Positions 22,246-33,800 of a stretch of DNA of 64,000 bases are shown piece after piece. This DNA is from Saccharum officinarum (taxonomy: Eukaryota > Streptophyta > Magnoliopsida > Poales > Poaceae): NCBI GenBank assembly GCA_020631735.1, contig CM036221.1, forward strand, positions 11,885,381 to 11,949,380, in the 5' to 3' direction. The translations under genes were made by a program, and so were the position numbers. Position 1 is the stretch's first letter. The number at the start of each line of letters is the position of its first letter. The notes beneath the pieces are model-generated. The model did not search any database. It was given only the letters and a program-made list of their open reading frames with translations, and had not been told where the DNA came from.

Positions 22246-24472
22246 CAGTGGTACCGTCAAAGGAGCACAGGATGAGGACGTATATATACTTGGTAAGATC
22301 GTCATTTAGTGTCATATGATTTTGCAGCTTGCTTCAATACTTCAGTCTCAATGAATAAGTAATTAGTTCTTTTTTCAACTACCTATTTACTACTGTTCCT
22401 ATAAGAGTGTTGTAATACATTTGTACTGCCCCATTTATGCCATAGTGCATTTCTTTCTATTATTTTTATTTAGTTAATTGCACTGCCCTATTGGAACTGT
22501 TTAGTATGAAATACTTATTTAGCATCAGCCATTTGTACTCTCCTTTGTTATAATTAGTGAGCCTGATAACTCTTATATGAGCCTGAGAACTCTTATTGAT
22601 GTATGACCAAACACTCACTTGTGCCAATGAGAAGCATTTTTCATTTGCATGTGAAATGTATTTATACTTTAGATAACAAGCTAAACATACGATGGCACAT
22701 TGTGCTTTGTGGTTTCTTGTCTTCTGTAATCTTACCATGCTATTTTATTGCTTATCTTGGATGAAGGAAGTCAAATTTTGGGCATATGAACTGTACTGTA
22801 ATTATGTAAATGAATGGACTATGTTTACTTGAGTAGATTGAAGAGTGGTTATGTTTTCGAAACAAATACGTTGTGCTAACTTGCAAGTTGCAACCATTAT
22901 GGCATTGTCTGCTACTGAAATATGCCTGTCGCAAACTCTAAAAATAGACATGCTTTATTTTGCTTCAGTACTCTAACATGGTTTGCACTTGCAGATTCTC
23001 TTCTCAGACACCAATGCTTACGAGGTAAACTGATTGGTTTCTGCTTAACTAAAATAATTGTGTGTCCTTGTCCTGAGCCCTACATTTTCGGAGTCAACTT
23101 ATCTGACTTAGCTCATTGTGTTGTAGTGGGCCTCGGTACCGATGAGAAGCACTGCTTCTGTCGGGACTCAAATCTGTTAGCTGTAGTTGAATGAATTTTA
23201 CCATGAAAATTATAGACTAAGGCGGCTGCTCGCTCTTTGATCAGTGATTCACCGGCTATTATGGAGGAGCAGTCTTGATTTTGGTATGGTTAAAATATTT
23301 GGTTATACAAATTTTATCATGTTTTGTATTTTACTATATCGTTAGTATAGACTGTTTAGTATCAGCCAGTGGTACCGTCAAAGGAGCACAAGATGAGGAC
23401 GTATATATACTTGGTAAGATCGTCATTTAGTGTCATATGATTTTGCAGCTTGCTTCAATACTTCAGTCTCAATGAATAAGTAATTAGTTCTTTTTTCAAC
23501 TACCTATTTACTACTGTTCCTATAAGAGTGTTGTAATACATTTGTACTGCCCTATTTATGCCATAGTGCATTTCTTTCTATTATTTTTATTTAGTTAATT
23601 GCACTGCCCTATTGGAACTGTTTAGTATGAAATACTTATTTAGCATCAGCCATTTGTACTCTCCTTTGTTATAATTAGTGAGCCTGATAACTCTTATATG
23701 AGCCTGAGAACTCTTATTGATGTATGACCAAACACTCACTTGTGCCAATGAGAAGCATTTTTCATTTGCATGTGAAATGTATTTATACTTTAGATAACAA
23801 GCTAAACATACGATGGCACATTGTGCTTTGTGGTTTCTTGTCTTCTGTAATCTTACCATGCTATTTTATTGCTTATCTTGGATGAAGGAAGTCAAATTTT
23901 GGGCATATGAACTGTACTGTAATTATGTAAATGAATGGACTATGTTTACTTGAGTAGATTGAAGAGTGGTTATGTTTTCGAAACAAATACGTTGTGCTAA
24001 CTTGCAAGTTGCAACCATTATGGCATTGTCTGCTACTGAAATATGCCTGTCGCAAACTCTAAAAATAGACATGCTTTATTTTGCTTCAGTACTCTAACAT
24101 GGTTTGCACTTGCAGATTCTCTTCTCAGACACCAATGCTTACGAGGTAAACTGATTGGTTTCTGCTTAACTAAAATAATTGTGTGGCCTTGTCCTGAGCC
24201 CTACATTTTCGGAGTCAACTTATCTGACTTAGCTCATTGTGTTGTAGTGGGCCTCGGTACCGATGAGAAGCACTGCTTCTGTCGGGACTCAAATCTGTTA
24301 GCTGTAGTTGAATGAATTTTACCATGAAAATTATAGACTAAGGCGGCTGCTCGCTCTTTGATCAGTGATTCACCGGCTATTATGGAGGAGCAGTCTTGAT
24401 TTTGGTATGGTTAAAATATTTGGTTATACAAATTTTATCATGTTTTGTATTTTACTATATCGTTAGTATAGA
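22246..24472. repeat. Tandem duplication of a 1106-bp unit inside CACTA
   Basis: Unit 1 is 22246-23351 and unit 2 is 23367-24472, an offset of 1121 bases with a 15-base joint (23352-23366). I noticed only three mismatches (near 22270, 22433 and 23066). Identical small frames appear in both units and are not genes. The near identity indicates a recent event. Confidence 0.95.
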
Positions 24473-24979
24473 AGTAAAGGTCCATGTGATGCTTTTCATA
24501 TTTGTTTCTTCATGATGTATGTCAGTATGTGAATATGAAAATAGAATTAAAGGTCCATACACATGAATCGTCGTACAGTTTAGTGGTCAGCCATGGAACA
24601 TTTTCGGATTTATAATTGCTTTGTCACCGCACAATATGTCTTGGGTCACTTAACTTTTTACTCCTTTACAGGTGCTCTTCCAAGAACATAGAGACAGATG
24701 CTATCTTTCATGATTGAGCGACGATGAAACAAGGTTTTACTCTTCTAGGATTATTAAGTGTTTTTTCTTGTCTTTGAGCTCATCAAGGACATTGGTTGTA
24801 CCTTGTAAACAATGGCCCACGGCTGATAACACATTTTGTAGTATAACTTGTATCTGAAAAGTTTGTAAAGAATTGATTGTTCAAATAGTGGTACATGTCT
24901 GATGTGTGTGTATATGTATATATATATAGGATCATTGCATATATATAGGGTGATTGTAATTTTTTTTGTTTTCTGAAAT

Positions 24980-25290
24980 AGTTATCAGTGACGCGTCGCT
25001 GATAAGCCTTATCAGTGACGCGTCTTGTATGGACACGTCGCTGATAAGCCTTATCAGTGACGCGTCTTGTATGGACACGTCGCTGATAAGCGCTATCAGT
25101 GACGCGTCTTGGCTGAACATGTCGCTGACAAGCACTATCAGTGACGCGTATTAGATACATGCGTCACTGTTTAAGGATTATCAGTGACGCGTTTTTACGC
25201 GTCACTGATATGCCCTTATCACAGACGCAAGAACAGTGACGCGTCTTTTACGCGTCACTGATAAGCCTCTAGACGTGTCACTAATAAGTT
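24980..25290. repeat. CACTA right subterminal repeat array
   Basis: At least eight units read as TTATCAGTGACGCGTC followed by a spacer and the inverted form CGTCGCTGATAAG. The units can pair into hairpins. The minus-strand frame at 24783-25160 is only a translation of this array. Confidence 0.9.
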
Positions 25291-25524
25291 TTTCTGGCAT
25301 AGTGAATTCTAGCCCTTATACTTTTGAGAAATTTGTACGCCAAGAGCTATTGATTCATTAGGCAAGCACATATTTGAAAAAAAAAGAAGATGACAAACAG
25401 TGCGTATATATTTCTTAAAAAAAACAAAAACAATACGTTTACTTCTCGAGCTATACATTCGCTTCATCATCACTGCATCACAGTATCACAGAATTTATAT
25501 AAGTTTCATCAACCTACTAATTTA

Positions 25525-27407
25525 CTACTTTCTCTTATTCTTGCTCCCAACGAGCAAGACCACGTAGAAGAGCGCCCTGAAGAAGAAGCCCCACGCCACG
25601 GTCACCAGCAGGCACTTCCATTTCCCAATATCCGTGACGGCCTGCGACGCCAGCACGTCGGCGCCGGTGGTGATGCAGGTGGTGGCCGTCATGTTGGTCC
25701 CCAGTGTCTTGCTGATGGCCTCCAGCACCTTGAGCTTGACGGCCTCCGTCATGTTCCCGATCGGCGTGCCGTCGAACATCTCGACGCCGCGTGAGAAGCA
25801 GCGGGAGGCGTCGCTGAACTCGTTCTGCAGCACCGCCTGGTACGGGTACTTCACCAGCGAGAGGTAGTGGAACCAGATCCAGTAGTCGGGGATCCTGTCG
25901 CGGTTGATGAAGAAGCCGGAGAAGAGGAGGAAGTAGGCGAGGATGGCGACGACCACCGTGTACCCCAGCATGACGTGCGGCACCACCGCGGAGAGGAAGG
26001 TGACGAAGCCGCTGCCCGCCCAGAAGGAGGCGAGGATGATGAGCACGAAGAAGAGGAACGACGAGGCGCCGCCGGCGAGCCCCACCGCCCAGAACGTGGT
26101 GACCGCGAACGCCAGCGACAGGAACACCAGCGGCGGGAAGGCGACCACGGCGTTGGCCAGCACGTAGGAGATGCGGCGGTAGGCGTTGTGCGCGGTCTCG
26201 CGGAGGTAGATGTGCCGCTCCTGCACGAACACGGGGAGCGCGTCGGCGCACACGTAGAACATGGTGGACATGGCCATGGCGAAGAAGCCCAGCCGCTCCT
26301 GCACGCCCTTGGGGGTGTCGTCGAGGCGCCAGAAGATGGTGGCCAGGATGAAGCCCGTCACCATGATGGTGCCGAGGCGCATCACGAAGAGCTCCGGCAT
26401 CCGCCCCGTGTTGGTGAAGGAGCGCTTGATGAGCACCCACACCTCCGTCCACGGCGGGTTGGCGAACGTCGGCACCGTCACCGCGCTCCCGCCGCCTGCC
26501 CCGCCGCTCCCGGCCACCAGCTTTCCGCGGGACACGCTCTCGGCGATGGCCAGCTCCAGCGGCATCAGCTTGTTGTCCTTGTCCACGGCAGCGGACGACG
26601 CGCTGCTGCCGTGCTGGTGCTGCCACTTGACGTTGAAGTCGGCGAGCGGGGCGGCGCCGTCGGGGCTGCGCTCGTACTCGCGGATGGTGTCGAGGGCGAA
26701 CTCGGCGGGGTTCTCGTTGTCCGGGATAGGCGTGCCGAACTCAGCGAAGAACGGCTTCAGCCCCGCCGGCGTGCCGGCGTACACGGTGCGTCCACGCGAG
26801 AGCAGGAGGAGCCTGTCAAGTATACCAAGGATACGCGCGCTAGGCTGGTGGATGGTCATGATCACAACGCTCCCACTCTGCGCGATGCGGCGGAGCACCT
26901 GCACCACCATGAACGCGCTGGCCGAGTCCAGCCCAGAGGTGGGCTCGTCGAGGAACAGGACGATGGGGTCATGGATGATGTCAGTCCCAATCGACACGCG
27001 GCGGCGCTCCCCTCCCGACACCCCGCGGTGCCCCTCGTCGCCGATGATGGTGTCAGCGGCGCGGGCGAGCCCGAGCTGGTCCACGAGCGCGTCGACGCGG
27101 GCGCGCTTCCGGTCGGCCGACAGCGCCCGGGGCAGGCGGAACTCGGCGGCGAACAGCAGCGTCTCGCGGACCGTGAGCATCGGGTACAGCAGGTCGTCCT
27201 GCATCACGTACGCGGAGATGGCGCGGAGGCGCCGGCCGTGGAGCGGTTCACCGTTCAGCGTGGCCCCGCCGCCGTGGAGGCTGTCCCGCGCGATCCGCCC
27301 CGCCAGGGCGTCGACCAGCGTGGATTTCCCGGACCCGCTCGCGCCCATGACGGCGAATAGCTCCCCCTCCCGCGCCTCCCCGGAGATGCCGTCGAGGAGA
27401 GTCTTGG

Positions 27408-27439
<32 letters not shown>

Positions 27440-27696
27440 GTGGTGGTGGTGTCGGACGACGCCGCCGGCGCGTCCAAGGACGCCAGGCGGTTGCTGGGGC
27501 GGCGCGACGGGAGGCAGCCCACCAGCCCGCCGCCGCGCTTCTTGACGCTGTAGGAGAGGTCGGTGAAGCGGAGCACGTACGGCACCGGCGGGAGCACCGG
27601 CTGGAGCTGCCGCGTGCCTGCCGCGTCGCTGTTGCCGCCGCAGGAGGATGGCTCGTCGATGTCGACCACCACGGCGTGGCCGGAGGTGGCCGCCAT
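25525..27696 (-). CDS. ABCG: ABCG half-size transporter (WBC type), intact, 723 aa
   Basis: The protein is a reverse-orientation half-transporter: nucleotide-binding domain first, then six membrane helices. Walker [10 protein letters not shown] is at residues 118-126, signature VSGGE at 226-230, Walker B VLFLDEP at 246-252, and the H-loop histidine in TIHQPS at 283. Predicted helices lie around residues 440-458, 470-490, 512-536, 546-570, 574-597 and 692-716. The [15 protein letters not shown] and [14 protein letters not shown] motifs and the intronless frame fit the plant ABCG1/2/6/16/20 clade. That clade exports cutin, suberin or pollen-wall lipid precursors at the plasma membrane; the substrate here is inference. 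The start is the first ATG, 165 bases after a TATA box. A (GN)n run at residues 87-95 is a low-complexity linker. Confidence 0.95.
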
Positions 27697-27860
27697 CCGC
27701 GCGCGTCAGGCGGTTGGTTGCACTGCACGAGCTTGGCGCGCTCTGGTGGTGGCGTGTCGCTGCGGAGACCTCGGTCGGGTCCCGGTCGGCTGCGGCGCTC
27801 GTTGGGCGGGCAGGTGGTTGGGTTTGGATTTGGATGGGAGAGCGTGGCGTGGGCGCGTTT

Positions 27861-27870
27861 ACTTATAGGA
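27861..27870 (-). promoter_or_regulatory. TATA box of the minus-strand ABCG gene
   Basis: On the minus strand the sequence CCTATAAGT lies about 165 bases before the ATG. The paralog at 61465 has CCTATAAGAG 137 bases before its ATG, and CTACTCCGACT-like words lie upstream of both. The conserved position supports it as the core promoter. Confidence 0.65.
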
Positions 27871-28065
27871 GGGCAAGGAGTGGAGCGGGAGCACGCGCGG
27901 GGTGGGCGGCAGCAGGGCGAGTCGGAGTTGGGCGCTCCTGGGAGGTCGGCTCGGTTTCGTACCAGTCGGAGTAGGAGACCGGAGCGATGACCGGCCGTCC
28001 ACCACGTTTCTGTCCCTGCTTCCTTCCCCTTCGCGGCTATTTCTTTTTTCGGACGCGATTCGTCT

Positions 28066-28560
28066 GTGCCAGCTCGTTTTACAGATGAGATGATGACGAC
28101 GACTGGAGGCCAAATTGTTTCACATTCACGGTACTGTATATGGTAGGCTGTTTGGGATGGGAATTTGAGTTTGGTAGCCAAACTTGTACAAAACAGCTCG
28201 GAAATAGAATGCAGTTACGAAAAATCATGTATCAGCCATATATGGACCGAAGAGATAAGATGTGGAATTTGCTCTCCTTGGTCTATCTCTCCACAGTGTT
28301 TTCTTGTTAATGGATAGCCTAAATACTAGCACCAACTTTGTATCCAGAACCTCTTTGGCACGGTTCCTTCAAATACGGTATAGTACTTCAAACACTGGCA
28401 CGGTTCCATGAAATACGGTATACTACTTCAAATACGGTACATGCACTACATAAGTATAGCAAAGAGCATTTCTTTTTTTTTCTTTTCACAAAAAAAGAAC
28501 GCTCCAAAAATACTTACTTCACCGGCGACTGCGCGCTAGCTATAGTGTCCATTAGGGGGT
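28066..28560. repeat. Direct repeat A (partner 29570-30210)
   Basis: From GTGCCAGCTCGTTTTACAG the sequence matches the partner through TTGTTTCACA, TGTTTGGGATGGGAATTT, ATGTATCAGCCATATATGG and CACCGGCGACTGCGCGCTA, with small differences. The offset is about 1504 bases, so the duplication unit also includes the intervening transposase-like fragment. Confidence 0.9.
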
Positions 28561-28913
28561 GAATACCCAAGAGAGGTGGGATTATTGGACAACTTCCGCA
28601 CAACCAAATCCAGACATTGAAACTCATTCTTCATGACAACTTTCACGTATTTGTCCCATTGAGCCTCTGATGCAATTGGGACCAACCGCTTCAAATTTGT
28701 CCCTGACCTGCCATGGTGAAGCACCCCCTCAACTAAGATGGCATCTGCATTTGAATTGCATTTAAGCTCATCACGAGCCCTACCAGACAACTCAAAAAAC
28801 AATGGCCGATCATCGAATATCACTGGGACCCTTTGCATTCCAACAAAACTGACATTCCCAAACTCATCTTCCTCCACACTTCCTCCATGAAACAGGGTAA
28901 CTACGTTGTCCAT
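28536..28913 (-). pseudogene. MuDR-like transposase N-terminal domain fragment (about 125 aa)
   Basis: The frame starts MDNVVTLFHGG and continues with VEEDEFGNVSFVGMQ, LVPIASEAQWDKYV and QCLDLVVRK. This resembles the N-terminal domain of plant MuDR-type transposases and domesticated relatives. No catalytic DDE region or SWIM zinc finger follows, so it is a fragment. An acceptor-like CAACTAG directly precedes the ATG. Upstream on the same strand a GC-rich exon-like part (29370-29570) ends in a donor-like CCCAGGTAATT, so it may be the second exon of a truncated gene. Function is unlikely. Confidence 0.6.
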
Positions 28914-28949
28914 CTAGTTGGTATGCACAACAACCAAGTTATAACTCAT

Positions 28950-29370
28950 AAGAAAATCAGTATCTAAAGTGTTTACCTAAATAAATAAGTACCTAATAAC
29001 TATCCATCTAAGTATATAACTAAATTTGATAACTACATTTCCTACAAATAATACCTATCTAACTAAATTGTCACACTAACTAACTAAACTAACTAAGTAA
29101 ATTATATCACTAACTTACTAAATTAGCTAACTATATGACTATATAACCAAATATAATAATTATATGACTATCACTAAATTATATCACTAACTAACTAAAT
29201 TATAGGTTACTAAATTATATAATAGCTATTGTCACACTAACTAATATAGCTAACTGTATGACTATATAACTAAATATAAATTGTCAAACTAACTAACTAA
29301 ATATAATAATTAGCAAAATAATCTAAACTAAATAAACTATAAAACGAAATTAATTAAACAAAAAAATTAC
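28950..29370. repeat. AT-rich low-complexity stretch (CTAACTAAAT words)
   Basis: About 420 bases are dominated by ACTAACTAA and AAATTATAT words. If the flanking fragment was spliced, this would be its intron. Confidence 0.7.
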
Positions 29371-29569
29371 CTGGGCACTGCTATCAGGGACGGCCGACGA
29401 GATTGGGGGAGGCGAGTTTGTAGGGGCGGCAGTTGGAGGAGGGGGAGGCGCCAGGCGAGGCCGCCGGCCGGCGGGGATGCCGGGGAGACGCGGGGGGCGC
29501 CCTCGCCGCCGGTGCGCGCCTAGGTTGAAGAACGACGACGAGGGTGGCCAGAGACCAGACGGTTCCTCA

Positions 29570-30210
29570 GTGCCAGCTCGTTTTACAGATGAAGATGACG
29601 ACGACGACTGAAGGCCAAATTGTTTCACACGGTACTGTATATGGTTGGTTGTTTGGGATGGGAATTTCAGTTTGGTAGCCAAACTTTTACAAAACAGCTC
29701 AGAAATAGAATGCAGTTACGAAAAATCATGTATCAGCCATATATGGACCGAAGAGATAAGATGTGGAATTTGCTCTCCTTGGTCTATCTCTCCACAGTGT
29801 TTTCTTGTTAATGGATAGCCTAAATACTAGCACCAACTTTGTATCCAGAACCTCTTTGGCACGGTTCCTTCAAATACGGTATAGTACTTCAAATACTGGC
29901 ACGGTTCCATGAAATACAGTATAGTACTTCAAATACGGTACATGCACTACAGAAGTATAGCAAAGAGCATTTCTTTTTTTTTTCTTTTCACAAAAAAGAA
30001 CCCTCCAAAAATGCTTACTTCACCGGCGACTGCGCGCTATAGGCCTCGTTCGGCTGGCTGGTGGCGGGTGGCTGAGGCTGATTTATTGTGAGAGAAAAAT
30101 ACTGCTGGCTGGCTGGTGACTGGTGGTTGGTGCTGAACTGGTGTGAAAGAAAAGCACTGCTGGCTGGCTGGGAGCCAGCCAGCCGAACAAGGCCATAGTG
30201 TACTAGGGTG
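29570..30210. repeat. Direct repeat B, carrying a MITE
   Basis: Copy of 28066-28560, interrupted near its right end by a 153-bp MITE. Beyond the MITE the shared text resumes with ATAGTGT followed by TAGGG. Confidence 0.9.
30042..30194. mobile_element. Small foldback MITE with ATA duplication
   Basis: Left GGCCTCGTTCGGCTGGCTGG and right CCAGCCAGCCGAACAAGGCC are 20-base inverted repeats with one mismatch. ATA flanks both sides (30039-30041 and 30195-30197). Direct repeat A shows the uninterrupted site. The interior repeats GCTGGCTGG. Confidence 0.9.
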
Positions 30211-30813
30211 GTGGGTAGGAAACCATGTCACCGAAAGAAACGGTACCGACCCGTTGTAAAAAAAAGGTTACTAGAACGAACGTGTCGTTGTACCTGTCAC
30301 TGCTAGTCCACCGAGTAGCAAGAACTGCATCACCCAGGACGATCACGGCCTCTGTACCGTGCTGTGACAACTTCAAAGTGTAGCCGTTGGCACCAAGGAC
30401 GACAAGACTCGGCCAAGCGGCAAGCACAGGTAGCGCAACAACTCTGCCCGTGGCCACCACTCACTCACCAATTAGCCGGAAAAAAAAGGCATGGCCAAGC
30501 TGTTAGGTTTTGTTCAGGCCTCAACAAGACTGACACTAGCATTGCAGCACTCATCGGGCAATATCATCATGGTACACAACATGCGAACATTCACTTATTC
30601 AGATGCAAGCCAGCCCGAAGGCATCATATCATATATCCATAAGGGAAGAATTAAGAGTGCTAGCTCAAAACAAGCAAAATAAGTCCACGTTTCAGACAGG
30701 AAAAAGATGCAGCTATCATGTCTTTGATATATGGTAGTAAAAATAGCTATGACGATAGAGTCTGCCCATTGCATCACGAAGCACCACAAATGGGGAGGGG
30801 CAGCGTTCAAACT
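30211..30813. other. Spacer plus probable 3' UTR of the minus-strand RS2Z gene
   Basis: The part next to 30813 should hold the 3' untranslated region. No firm poly(A) signal was chosen. A small minus-strand frame at 30203-30460 (85 codons) matches no family I recognise. Confidence 0.45.
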
Positions 30814-33800
30814 TCAAGGTGACTTGCTTCCTGCAGGGGAACCACCGGGGGCAGCATCAGCATCGTCGTTGTTACCACTGCCCTTGGGGCTTGGGCTACG
30901 GTCAGCCCTGGGGCTTGGACTACGGTCACCTCTAGGACTCGGGCTACGCCCATTAGCTGCAGGGCTGCGGTTACCACCGGATGGGCTCCGGCTGCGGCTG
31001 CGGCTGCGGCTCCTGCTCCTGCTGTTTTCCCTCCCTCTGGGGCTGTCGCCACGGTCTGAACCATTACCTTCGTCATTATCCTTTGGTGGTGGGCTCATCA
31101 CCTGATCCTGGGGGCTGCGACTCCTTGGGCTCCTGCTTCCATCAGGTGTGGGGCTGCGCTCCCTTTCCTTTGGAGGTGGCGAGGCAGATCGCATGGGACT
31201 CCTGCTGTAGCTAAGGCTCCTTGATCTCCTATCGTCACGGTCACGGCGACCTCCCCTAGGAGATCCAGACAGGGATCTCGATCGGCTGAGGATAATAAAA
31301 AGGGGAATATTAAAACAAGCCATATAACACAAAACAGATACCAGAGAACAACTAAAAAAAATAACCAATACAAACAAACAGTGTTGGAAAGTGATTTCTC
31401 TCAATTAGGGCTAACCCTAGAAGGGTAGCTAAATAGGTTCCATACATGGGCCACATGGGCCTTAGCCTCATGGGCCTACATATACTCCAACACCCCCCCG
31501 CAGTCTGAACTACCGTCGCAGCGGAGTTCTAGGCTGAAACAAGAAAGAACACACACAACCCCCCCACAGACGCAACTAGCCACTGGTGATGTTGAGGCTG
31601 GAGCGAAACTCGGCGAAGGTCGAGGACGGGAGGCCTTTGGTGAAGATGTCCGCGAACTGGGAGGTCGTCGGGACATGAAGGACCCGCACCTCGCCCATGG
31701 CCACCCGATCACGGACAAAGTGGAGGTCGATCTCGACATGCTTCGTCCGCTGGTGCTGGATGGGGTTGGTGGAGAGGTAGACCGCACTGACGTTGTCGCA
31801 GTAGATCAGTGTGCTCCTGGAGGGTGGCGTGTGCAACTCAGCAAGCAGCTGTCGGAGCCAGGCGGCCTCCGCCACGCCGTTAGCCACGGCGCGGTACTCC
31901 GCCTCGGCACTGGACCGGGAGACCACCGGCTGGCGCTTGGACGACCACGACACCAGATTGCCGCCCAGGAAGACGGCGTAGCCGGAGGTGGAGCGGCGAG
32001 TATCCGGGCACCCGGCCCAGTCAGCGTCGGTGTAGACAACGAGGTCGGTGGAGGAGGCCCGGTGGAGGAGGAGGCCGTAGTCGAGTGTGCCCCGGAGGTA
32101 GCGGAGGAGACGCTTGAGAGCCGTGAGATGAGGCTCCCGAGGATCATGCATGTGGAGGCAGACCTGCTGAACGGCATAGGTGATGTCCGGCCGAGTGAAG
32201 GTGAGGTACTGAAGGGCCCCGGCAAGACTCCTGTACGCAGTGGGGTCGTCCACCGGTGGTCCCTCAGCCTCAGACAGCTTGCCCTGAAGGTCGACCGGGG
32301 TGGAGCAGGGCTTGCAATCAGACATCCCAGCCCGCTCCAGGATATCCCGAGTGTACTGCCTCTGGTGAAGAAGGAGCCCAGCAGGACGGTGCTCAACAGT
32401 GACACCGAGAAAGTGATGGAGCTCACCGAGGTCCTTCATCGCAAACTCCTGCTGGAGAGCTGCAATGATCCGGCGGAGAAGATGCTCGCTGGAGGCGGTG
32501 AGGACAATGTCATCAACATAGAGTAACAAGTATGCAGTGTCGGCCCCATGGTGGTAGACGAACAGGGACGTATCAGACTTGGCCTCCATGAACCCGAGGG
32601 TCAGCAAGAAAGCAGCAAACCGGTGGTTCCACGCCCGAGGTGCCTGCTTGAGGCCATAGAGTGACCTGTTGAGCCGGCAGACCATGTCAGGGCGGGTGTT
32701 GTCGACGAACCCCGCCGGCTGACTGCAGTACACCGTCTCGGTAAGAAGGCCGTGGAGGAAGGCGTTCTTGACGTCCAGCTGGTGGACAGGCCAAGACCGA
32801 GCAAGTGCCAGTGATAGTACGGTACGGACGGTGGCCGGCTTGACCACCGGGCTGAAAGTCTCATCGTAGTCGACGCCGGGGCGCTGAGTGAAACCCCGGA
32901 GGACCCATCGAGCCTTGTAGCGCTCGAGAGAGCCGTCCGCTCGGCGCTTGTGAGTCCAAATCCACTTGCCGGTGACGACATTGGCGCCCGGCGGTCGGGG
33001 CACCAACTCCCACGTCTGGTTGGCGAGCAGTGCGGCATACTCCTCTTCCATCGCGCGGCGCCAGTGAGGGTCCAACAGGGCGTCGCGGACGGAGGAGGGT
33101 ACCGGAGAGACCACCGCGTCGCCAGTCGAAGCCTCGAGGGCACGAGGCGGCAGGGTGCCAGCCCCGTGCCGTGTCACCATCGGGTGAACATGCCGCGGGT
33201 GTCGGTGAAGAAGCGGCGGGTGGTAGACCGGCGGGACACCACGGGCCGGCGGAGACAGTGGCGGTGGTGTCGGTGTTCCCGGCGGAGAAGGGACCGGAAC
33301 CACGAGCGGCGGTGGCCGCGGCCTGCGCTGGTATACCCGTACCGGCGCGGCAAACCTCGACGGAGCCGCCGGGGCAGGTGCCGAGACAGGGTCCGGCGTC
33401 GGCAACCGGCACGACCCCCCGGGGCAGAAGCGGGGGACGAAGGCCCCGGGGCTGCACCAACTGGAGAAGGCGGGGCCGCACCGGAGGACGAGGGGCCCGG
33501 ACTCGCAGGGGAGCCGGGACCGACGGCTGGCTCAGAACGCGTCGAGGCGGTACCTGCAGGAGACCACAAAGAAGGTGGCTGGACCACCGGGTCAGTGGGA
33601 AACAGATCGGGTGGGTCAGTGACCGGAGGTGTAGTGGTGCTGGAAAAGGGAAAGACGGACTCATCGAAGACCACATGGCGCGAGATGAGAACACGTCGGG
33701 AGGTAAGGTCGAAGCACCGGTACCCCTTGTGATCAGGGGAGTACCCGAGGAAGACACAGAGCGTGGAGCGAGGGTCCAGCTTGTGAGAAGAAGTGGCAGC

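Larger units (their letters stand above)
19656..25304. mobile_element. Non-autonomous CACTA (En/Spm) transposon, complete ends
   Basis: The element starts CACTATGGCACAAAAGC and ends, in reverse complement, CACTATGCCAGAAAAAC. Both are followed by CTTATTAGTGAC. An AAT duplication flanks it (19653-19655 and 25305-25307), the 3-bp target duplication expected for CACTA elements. Subterminal regions (19680-19870 and 24980-25290) are packed with CAGTGACGCGT-type motifs in both orientations, the transposase-binding pattern of the superfamily. No transposase frame is visible in 5.65 kb, so movement would need a helper. Confidence 0.92.

Noticed and set aside
22466..24315. Pairs of identical 60-90 codon frames
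   Set aside because: They come from the tandemly duplicated noncoding unit inside the CACTA and show no coding features.
24783..25160. 125-codon frame with repeated RRVTDKAYQ-like units
   Set aside because: Mere translation of the CACTA subterminal repeats.
24980..25290. Regularly spaced repeats that could suggest a CRISPR array
   Set aside because: Eukaryotic context; units vary, alternate in orientation and form the end of a CACTA element.
25867..27360. 497-codon plus-strand frame and other long frames opposite the ABCG gene
   Set aside because: Composition shadow of the GC-rich antisense strand; no domain, and the minus frame has all ABCG motifs.
33409..33424. Programmed ribosomal frameshift between Gag-integrase and RT in the copia element
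   Set aside because: Ty1/copia elements of plants usually have one frame; a homopolymer indel explains the shift more simply.
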